DNA of 64,000 bases, taken from Powellomyces hirtus. Lineage: Eukaryota > Chytridiomycota > Chytridiomycetes > Spizellomycetales > Powellomycetaceae. Each line of letters opens with the position of its first letter. Within the stretch, counting starts at the first letter, position 1. The notes beneath the pieces were generated by a model, which saw only the letters and a program-made list of their open reading frames with translations, made no database searches and had not been told where the DNA came from. The position numbers and the translations under genes were made by a program. The DNA is taken from positions 186,001 to 250,000 of the forward strand of contig JAHLKG010000021.1 in assembly GCA_025526995.1 (NCBI GenBank), written 5' to 3'. Below, piece by piece: positions 56,185 through 64,000 of this stretch.

Positions 56185-56416
56185 CTTTACACGAATTGAG
56201 CGTCAGACATGCAGAAAGGAGAGTGTGGTGTGCCTGTGTATGACACCAGCAGCGACTCGTCTCATGTCGAGCAGTCCGATATCTACTGTATTTCAAAGAA
56301 ACGGGGCCGCGGAGCGTGGTGTCCTCCGGTCATGTCTCACAAGCACAAGCCTCATGCGCGTTCTCGTTTTTTCAACTCTTGATTTCCTGATTCGTCGAGC
56401 GACATTGCAACCCGAT
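56185..56416. promoter_or_regulatory. Short divergent promoter
   Basis: 232 bases between the regulator (minus) and DUS4 (plus), the tightest divergent pair in the window. The DUS4 frame is open back through most of it. Confidence 0.45.
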
Positions 56417-57671
56417 ATGACTTCACATCACGATTTGCCAGACCTGAAATACAGTCGCGGTGACGTTGATGGGGACGATGGTCCGCCTACTGGCGTTCCA
56501 ACGGACGACGAAGCCAGTGACAGTGACGACACTCAGAACGACCCCGGCCACATTCCGCTCCGGCGTTCCGCACTGACGGCAATGAAAGAAGCAAAGGCAA
56601 AGACATATGGTCGTGGTTATCTGACTGTGTGCGCTCCAATGGTCCGATACAGTAAGCTGCCATTTCGGGAACTAGTGAGGAAGTAGGTGCGGGTTTGGAC
56701 CCATTTGATGTGCGATTCTTGTGGGTCGCATGCTGACGGGTCTCTTTCTCTACCACCAGTTATGGAGTTGATGTGGCATACACACCCATGATTCTCGCGG
56801 ACGTCTTCAAGCACTCGAAAATCTCGCGGGACATGGAGTTTCGCACCAACACGCGAGACGAACCCGTCGTTGTGCAATTTGCTGCGTCTTCACCAGTGGA
56901 TCTCGCTGACGCTGCGGAACTGGCAGCGCCGTATTCCAATGGTGTGGATCTGAATTGCGGCTGCCCGCAAAAATGGGCAATCAGCGAGAAAATTGGATCG
57001 CATCTGATGGAAGAGCCGGAACTCGTACGAGACATGGTTCGCCAAGTTAAAGCGCGGACAGGGGGAATGACCATGGCTGATGGTGAACCATATCCGGTGT
57101 CAATAAAGATCCGGGTACATCCCGACATCAAAAAGACGATCGAGTTTGTCAAGAGAGCGGAAAGCGTGGGCGTAGATTGGATCACCGTTCATGGCCGCAC
57201 CAGACGACAGAAAAGCTCGGAACCTGTGGATCTGGATGCGATTAAAATCGTCAAAGAGAATGCCAGCGTGCCGATATTCGCGAATGGAGACGTTTTCTCC
57301 CTTGAAGACGCTGATCGGATCGTGGAACACACCAAAGCCGACGGAGTGATGGCTGCAAGAGGTCTTTTGGAGAACCCAGGTATATACATCGAGACGATTA
57401 TCACAAGCAGAACTCTTTCTGATTCTGAAACATTTTTGTAGCTCTTTTCGCCGGATACAAGCACACTCCGATGGAATGTGTACAAAAGTTTGTGCGGCTG
57501 AGTGCCGCATACGGATCGACGCATTTCATCTTCCATCACCACTTGATCTACATGCTCGAAAGCTCAATGAGTCGAGCCGAAAAAAAGACGTTCAACATCT
57601 TATCGAGCGGCCCAGCAGTGGTCGATTATCTGCAGCAACATTACGGGATCGATTTCCCATCGACCATTTGA
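56417..57671 (+). CDS. DUS4: tRNA-dihydrouridine synthase 4
   Basis: Exons 56417-56682, 56760-57379 and 57442-57671 give 371 residues. Dus4 is an FMN enzyme that reduces uridine at positions 20a and 20b of tRNA. Marks are LTVCAPMVRYSKLPFRELVR, YTPMILADVFKHSKISRDME and EPVVVQFAASSPVDLADAAE. NGVDLNCGCPQKWAI holds the catalytic Cys. KIRVHPDIKKTIEFVKRAES, WITVHGRTRRQKSSEPVDLD and VPIFANGDVFSLEDA then VMAARGLLENP complete the TIM barrel and phosphate site. The C-terminal helical domain is short, as in Dus4 and unlike Dus3. The N-terminal 60 residues are acidic. An upstream ATG at 56354 in the same frame would add MRVLVFSTLDFLIRRA and could make a mitochondrial-type leader; I prefer 56417. Confidence 0.95.
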
Positions 57672-58442
57672 GCAGCCCTGCTAAATTATTCAATGTCCCT
57701 TCTGCCACTGTATGTACATAGATATCTTTTGGTCAGATGAAGTAATACATAAGAACTGTCCATGAGGTGTTGTTTCAGCTGCGCCATCGCACGCCGAATT
57801 GAGGCGGACAAAATGATGGCTGAACTCAAAACGATCATCTCCCTTCGAAGTCCCCACTCCGCAGGAATTAAACGTGACGGACCTCCTGGCATGAGGCCAG
57901 TTTTGGCGGATTTGTATGAGTTCTTTCATGTCGCAAAGACGTTTGAGGATCATGAAAAAGCCCTTAAGCGGACTGTGAGCCGAAATGTCAAAGTTAAACG
58001 CCCATTACATTATTACCCCGACACTACGTCGACCTTTTGATGAAATCAAGTATTTCGAAATGTTTTGAGCAAGCGCGACGATGCCCCGTTCACACTGAAA
58101 CCGCTTGCGTATGTGTCAACTCTGACTGCCAAATTAGGATGAGTGGGTAAAACTTCTCAGTGGTGCAGTTAAAAATCCCGTATAAGAAATCCCTAACCGC
58201 AACACTATGTTTGATAACTGCATCGTCGGCATTGGAGCAGTGTCGCAGAAAAGTCTGTAAAAGTATCGCATCATGAAATCAACTTTGATGTCACGTCGTC
58301 GGAGGCCGAACGCGTCAGCAATCGGAGTTTGAATTCTTTGCCCGTCCCACTACCCCGGACAGGGCTTTCGATCCCGAAGCGCTCCCTCTGTTTGTTCTTT
58401 ATTTGCGGTACGATCATTGAAGTTGGTTCAAGCTTCTCAGAA
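57672..58442. other. Spacer with one weak plus-strand frame
   Basis: 771 bases between DUS4 and the channel gene. An ATG-led frame of 92 codons (57762-58040) has no recognisable features and overlaps equally long minus-strand frames, so I do not call it. The rest is unassigned. Confidence 0.35.
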
Positions 58443-61400
58443 ATGCCCAATACTGGATTGTGTCCATCTGCGGGTGGCGGTACAGGTCGCATAAATATGC
58501 AATCCCAAGAGATGTTGGAGGTGAGCCTTCCTGAGGTTTGTCATGTTTGTTGGAATTGCATTGGCAGTCTCTGATTCCGTTGCCACAAACACAGCAAATG
58601 ATGCGAGCCAACATTGAAGGGACTTCACGTGGATCACGGGCGGCAACCATTGTAACACCCATGTCAACTCGTACTATACCCTACCCGTCCGTCGAGTCGG
58701 TGATCAAATCCGAGAAAGCGCAGGCGCTTTTTGATAACGAGATACGGCTGTGTGTGATTCAGGAGTTTGTCAAGTTTGTGGAGAGTGGACGAGACACTGT
58801 TCCGATAAAAGCCACTAGGCACAAGCCTAGCATCGGCGACGCCCATAGCTTGGGGGATTCGAGGAATGTGACCGAAGCCGCATTTGCGTTGGGAAGATGG
58901 AGCATGGACCGATTTCACACCATCATGAACGTCAGAGAGGTTGTGTACAAGCAGCGTCCACCAGAAACTCTAGCAAACGCGATTGACTCACTCAACTGGG
59001 CTATAATATCCAACACGGCGGCGGACGAGGGTATAGAGGATGAAGAAGCCGACACTCATGTGTGGAATCGCTACTCGATTCCAGTTGACAAAAGCTTAGG
59101 GCCTGTTCCACAACCCACAGATCCAGAATCCGTGCTAAAATTAATGACCATGAGGGAGAACGCTCTGCAGTACTTCCAAAAGGAGGTACAAGCGGAACTG
59201 AAAAAGCTTTCGGGCGACGAAATCGGAAACATATCTCTTTACATCACAAAGTACCGCACGGCAGCCACTCTGATGGAGTTGGTGTTTCCACTGTTGTTTC
59301 AGCTGTGTCCCGAGGAGACGATAACCTTGGAAATCATCCCAAGAATTATGGTCCTGGCAGTCTTGCAAGCAGACTCCGTTGGAGCCGCCATCTTAAACGC
59401 ACTCGTTTCTCGCTATCTCAATTCTATCACGCCCAATGCGGCGAACTCGGCCTTGGAATTCAGCGCTCATCTCGCCCGACCGGTCTGCTCGCGGGTGCTG
59501 ATGGATCACCTGGGCAGTATGATTGTTGCAGAGGGTGTCATATCAGCCATGATTCCATGCTGTGCACGTGGGTCTGACCATCTTTTGGCCATGTTGGAAC
59601 TGTTCATCATGGACAAATGCCAGCAGTTGACCGAGAAAAACCTGAAAGAAGACGGCGAGGCGCTGCACACGGGCTACAGTCTATCGAGCGTGCAAATCGA
59701 AGCATTCGCGGAACTAGTTCCTCCATGCGCGTACCTATTTCTGGTGCTGGCTACTGGTGGTGGATACGCAAAGCCTGCTACATTGAACGAGCTGATCGAG
59801 TTTTATCAAGAGCCTTGTGAAGCTCTTCTCATTGGACGTGTGTCAGAAGCTCAACATTTGCGGTTCGTTGATGACTTGTTCTATCTGGCGTGTCAGCTCA
59901 ACTTCACGGCCATCGTGTGGACACTGATAAAGGCTGGATGGGGCCCGCCGGATTGTACGCAGACTCTCGCGGAGGCAGTGGCATCGGGACATCAAAGCCT
60001 GGTTCACATTCTTCTGGATTCGGTTCTTGTTTCGGACGAAAAGCTGCACGCACCGGGGGACAGCGTACCGGTAGTTTTCCGGAAATCCAAGGTTCTGACA
60101 ATGTTGCCGCAGATTGCCCAGCGCTTTCCATCCGAAGCATCCTGGTTTTTGGGGCAACTTTCTAGCATACCCATGCCTAGCTGTATACCTCTTGGGGAAA
60201 ATCAGGAAGCCCAGGTGCGGGCTACTACGGTGAAGGGAACACGACTTGGGGTTGCAACGTTGGGAGAAGTGGCTCGGCGAACGGACACCCTGAATCCAAT
60301 CGGTCTTGTGTGGAAGCGATTGAAAGTAAACGCGCAACTTCGACGAGCAGCCATCGATGCCGGCGGGCCAGAAGCAGAATGTGTTATCTGCATGGCACCC
60401 GAGGCATTCCTGACTGAAGAGGCCGCCGGCTCTACATGGTTCGCCAAAACGAGCCCATTCATTCGCCTCCTCGAAAGTGGGAACGAGGAAATCATTCTCC
60501 AACCGATCATGCAGGCCCTGATGGAATATCACTGGGTGCACGGAAACTTCTGGTACCGATTTGCCGGCCACTTCCTATTCTCCGTCACCTACATTGCATG
60601 CATGTGGACCATGTTTGTATTGACAATCAGCCGACAAGTGTCACACTACAACGACCATGGAGCCATCGTCCCGCTCGCTTATACGGTGCTCTTCTTGACA
60701 TCCGTCTTTGTGGTGCAAGAATTTCGGGAATGTCTGGATGACCCCAAACACTATGTCCGTTCCTTCAGCAACATGATGGACATGATGGTCTATACATCAG
60801 TCACGTATTGCGCCATCAAAGGCTCACTGATTGGGGCGCACGTACCACCTCTACTGCTTGGCTTCACTCTAGTAGTGTACTGCACAAGGGTGCTCATGCA
60901 GCTTCGAATCATACCGTCCATTGGTCCCATCATTCGAATATGGGTCTCCGCTACGAAGAACATTTTACCGGTTCTGGTTCCGTTTTGTGTGCTTGCACTG
61001 AGCTTTGCGGGCGCATTCCATCTGACGCAGATGCCTCTTGCCTTCACCTCAAAGTTGCCGAACCTGCATTTTCAAACGATTCCGGAGGCACTACAGAGTG
61101 TCTTGACAATGACCGCGGGAGATTACAGGTATGCTTGAGCGTATGAGCAAGGGCGATAACATCGGGTCGCTAAGCTCGATCTGACATGCTTGACATCAGT
61201 GTCCTCGACTTTGCGCAGAGCGCCGAGGTGTTTTCCCTGCGCCTTCTGTTCCACGTCATTTTCATCATCTTCCTCATCAACCTGATCATCGGTCTCATGA
61301 CGGTCAATGTTGCCAACGTGACAGTCAACATTACAAGCGCGTGGCTGGTGGAAATCGCTCAGCTGATGGTCGAGCTCGAACTCTACTGGCCATGGCCGAT

Positions 61401-62445
61401 GGGGTATAGGTCACAGAAGCGATGGAGTAAGGACCGATTGTCACGCGCTCGGACTTCCGGCGTTTCCGGGTTCGGATGGCGCTTGTGCAACTGGTGTGGA
61501 CTGGGTTCAGTCCGAGAGAACAGGAAGAAAGTCCAACCAGAGGATGAGGAAAGCGCGTTGCCACCGATAATCAAGATAACAGGAACAATGAACACGCAGG
61601 ACAGCAGCGAGAGACTCTCTATCGAAACGACAGAGTTCTTGCAGTCGCTGCAGCAGCGACTCATCTTGTACACATGTCCAGAAGAACAGGCAGCTCAGAC
61701 TCATTGGTGGAAAAATGCCGCGGATAAAGAACGTGCGGACGAGAACGAGAGTACTCATGAGAGCCGGAGGTCTCTGGTTCCTCATAGCCAGCCCGGTGTC
61801 ATTGGCCTCTTTGGGCTTGGAGACACTGCACGCGATACCAGGGTGGCTTCCGTCCCATCAATGATTGGGCGATCACTCAGTTCACTTCCACCGGTCCCGT
61901 CAGAAGCCGAGATCCTTGCGAGGCATGAGCCAGATCCTTTTAATTTTGGTGTACGCACACCTGGGGAAGTTATGAGATCTCTTACCGGAGATAGCGACAG
62001 CGAACCATTCCTCGACGTAAGAAACCGCCGCTCCTCTCGCGCCGGCCCTGCCCTTGAGAGATTGATGGCAGATGGTCGTCGCCATTCAATCGAGAAGTCT
62101 GGGGTCGAAAAGTCGGGGACTGACAGCAATAACGCGCTGACCTCGACACCACCCGTAAATGGAAAAGAGGTCGTCGACCAACTTGTGACCTTAAAAGAAT
62201 CCTTTCAGACAACGCAAAAAATCATGCGCGCAGACGCGAGAGCCCTCCGCGATTATGTACAAAAGATTGAGAACACTCTCCTTGCGGATCGACAACGCAA
62301 CGCAGAATGCACGGCCGGCATAACAGACATGGTGAAAGAGCTATCCAGTGAAATACGGCAGCTCACAGCGGCCCTCTCGGTCACGCCGCAGCGTTCTTCT
62401 CATGATTCCATTCGTCAAAGGATATTTGGAAATCGAGGCGACTAA
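58443..62445 (+). CDS. TRP-like cation channel with long N-terminal domain
   Basis: Exons 58443-58520, 58595-61128 and 61200-62445 give 1285 residues. About 670 N-terminal residues are helical and repeat-like (LVPPCAYLFLVLATGGGYAK, LFYLACQLNFTAIVWTLIKA, LAEAVASGHQSLVHILLDSV), similar in feel to degenerate ankyrin repeats. Six membrane helices follow at about 675-915: FAGHFLFSVTYIACMWTMFV, IVPLAYTVLFLTSVFVVQEF, MMVYTSVTYCAIKGSLIG, VPPLLLGFTLVVYCTRVLMQ, ILPVLVPFCVLALSFAGAFH and LLFHVIFIIFLINLIIGLMT. The pore helix and filter lie between the last two (PEALQSVLTMTAGDYSVLDF), and the final helix matches the PF00520 ion transport family of TRPA/TRPV type. The cytosolic tail ends with a coiled coil (EVVDQLVTLKESFQTTQKIM onwards) that could drive tetramer assembly. 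S4 lacks a regular row of Arg, so voltage gating is unlikely. The ligand or stimulus is unknown. Confidence 0.87.
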
Positions 62446-63317
62446 CCACACTGAGACACAAACCTTTCCTTCACCAATGTATATAACACTGTAATTACCG
62501 TAACGCAGATCAACTTTAATTCAAATTAAACTGAATCAATTCCTGGTGTCCCCCATAAACTGCGCGGAGCTCGGATCAACAGCAACTTGAATCCCGAATC
62601 CCAAACTTTGACAACAATCTTTGGCGGAATTTGTCGGACGTAGTCATGGGGCTTGGCGGATCCGTGGCTTGGACGTGTTGGCGCGTCTGGTTCCCCCTTG
62701 GTTTGTGTCGCGCGTGTGTGGCGTGTGCAAATACTTTGCGCGTGGCGAGTTGGCGCTAAGTTGCCAGTTGGCGACTGTCACGGTGAGCAGGTTCAAGTTT
62801 GCAAGACTCTGTGTCATCCGCTTGTGAGAGCGGGCGGGGATTGAAACTTTGAAGTTTGGAGACTGCCAATGGGTGGGGAGGGGGCCACAGGCACAATACA
62901 CATGTGCGTTTGGTTGGTATGTGTGACTTCACACCACTCACACTTTTCGACAATTCCGACACCTTTCTCGGCAAAATCTGCACACCTTACCCCCACCTCG
63001 CTGGGCCTCTTTTTTCTGGCGTGCTGCCGTGATGCCACCAGAGTTTTTACAATTTTCTATGTCTTTTCCGAGTCCTGTTCTGTCCAGTTCGCCGCCTCTC
63101 TTTCGAACGTCGCCAAATCTCCGGAGCGCCACCCCCGCACTGGTATAGTCATAGCCCGTTCGCTTTCCTTTGTCGATCAAGCAATAGGGGTTCACATCCG
63201 TGACCCTCGACTCAAAATACACTCTTGACCTTCCCGCACTGCAAACTCCGACTTTCAGAAGCCCCAAACAACCCCGAATCTCCTGGCAGTTTTGTGCCGT
63301 GAGTTAACGGAACAATC
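62446..63317. other. Intergenic spacer
   Basis: 872 bases between the channel gene and the last gene; the 3' end of the former and the promoter of the latter must lie here. Around 62670-62790 the plus strand is rich in GTTGGCG and GCGTGTG-like words. No gene is supported. Confidence 0.35.
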
Positions 63318-64000
63318 ATGACCTCGAACATCACTTCGGATGCTCAGAAAAAGGTTGGGAGCGCCAGCGTCATGGCCGACTCGCGACCCGCTTCTCCTAT
63401 GCTGCGGCCACCCCTTAAGGGAAAAAGATTCTCTTTGAAGAGAGTATGGCGGGACAGGTTCGTTCCACCACTGTTTGACTTACATGTCGCGGCTTTTGTC
63501 CCTTTTCCTCACTAATGAGGATCTTCCAGCTTCCGAAAGATGTCGCGTGCGAGTACCTCGGACTTGCGGCAAAAGTCCGAGAAAACGGCCGTTGAAGAGA
63601 GACGACGATCCGCTCTAAGATACTCCGCATCCTGTTCGTTTCTGGAAACGGACGATAAAGATACCCCAACCAAGCGACGTTCTCAACATCTCGAAAGTGT
63701 GATAACGACTGAAAGCAACCTTACCACCGAACCCGTTGTCGAGTCTCCTGTTTCGGATGTTTCTAAGCTGGAGGACTTGGTGAAGGAAGCACAGAATGAA
63801 GCGAATTTGCTGCTACCACTTCCTGGCGAGATGGTTGCCAAACCAGATGCTGATTCGGAGACCCCTGCAGAAAAAGACGACATGCCTCTGATGCACAATG
63901 CATCCGATTCTTCGGAAGAGCCGGAGGTGGTCGTATCTCATGAGGAAGAAATCAGTGAAAATTCAATAGAGTACACCGATGATACAGCCGATGATGAAGA
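63318..64000 (+). CDS. Acidic, Ser-rich protein of unknown function, N-terminal part
   Basis: The gene runs off the window. Exon 1 is 63318-63457 and exon 2 runs from 63530 to the window end, open throughout; 203 complete residues can be read. I do not recognise the family. The start MTSNITSDAQKKVGSASVMA is followed by a basic patch (PPLKGKRFSLKRVWRDSFRK, then MSRASTSDLRQ) with likely phosphorylation sites. From about residue 85 the chain becomes acidic (VSKLEDLVKEAQNEANLLLP, SSEEPEVVVSHEEEISEN). A disordered regulatory or scaffold protein is likely from composition alone. The intron is 72 bases with GTTCGT and CTTCCAG ends. Confidence 0.7.

Noticed and set aside
57690..58040. Overlapping plus and minus frames after DUS4
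   Set aside because: Frames of similar length on both strands, no features, no splice partner; most likely chance.
1..64000. CRISPR arrays, intact transposons, rRNA, polyketide or other gene clusters
   Set aside because: No regular direct repeats with spacers, no transposase, reverse transcriptase or integrase frames, and no grouping of biosynthetic enzymes were seen.

Overview
This window is nuclear DNA of a fungus, and most likely of a flagellated, chytrid-like one. Genes are dense on both strands and are broken by short GT-AG introns, mostly 40 to 100 bases. Several families are fungal or mainly fungal: a ChAPs/exomer subunit, a Fungal_trans regulator and a DUF5672 protein. A CEP19 homologue, a protein of the ciliary base, argues for an organism that builds a flagellum. 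I place no species name on it. All exon models below were built by hand from reading frame, splice signals and remembered family sequence. Every spliced model given with exon limits keeps an intact frame.

Layout. 1-16 kb: the end of COQ2, then CEP19 (-) divergent from a coiled-coil gene (+), a long Msp1-like AAA ATPase (-) divergent from a NELF-A homologue (+), Rab escort protein (+) and a small unknown gene (+). 16-27 kb: an MscL channel (-), a secreted GH27 alpha-galactosidase (-), tRNA-Ala(CGC), a truncated ABHD11-like hydrolase, the 14-exon ChAPs gene (+), ATP23 (-) and tRNA-Ala(AGC). This is the most gene-poor part, with loose spacers at 17.3-18.6, 19.9-20.8, 21.4-22.2 and 26.4-27.5 kb. 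27-41 kb: a DUF5672 protein, a coiled-coil protein, a UBE3D-like ligase (-), annexin (+), a secreted S28 peptidase (-) and the 2-oxoglutarate dehydrogenase E1 (-). 41-64 kb: acylaminoacyl peptidase (+), NOP2 (+), an Abraxas-like MPN protein (+), medium-chain acyl-CoA dehydrogenase (-), an ankyrin-repeat regulator (+), a Fungal_trans regulator (-), DUS4 (+), a TRP-like channel (+) and the start of an acidic protein (+).

The genes do not form one pathway or cluster. Mitochondrial functions recur: COQ2 for ubiquinone, ATP23 for ATP synthase assembly, OGDH for the TCA cycle, MCAD for beta-oxidation, and probably the AAA ATPase. RNA and transcription functions also recur (NELF-A, NOP2, DUS4, two regulators, two tRNAs). 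Many neighbours are divergent and share promoters of 230-720 bases.

I found no CRISPR array, no intact transposon and no obvious novel multi-gene system. The most unusual items are the NELF-A and Abraxas homologues in a fungus, the CEP19 with a long acidic tail, an ankyrin regulator whose N-terminal half I cannot assign, the MscL channel with a zinc-ribbon-like tail, a triple ACGCGT cluster, and the truncated hydrolase with a perfect hairpin in its intron.
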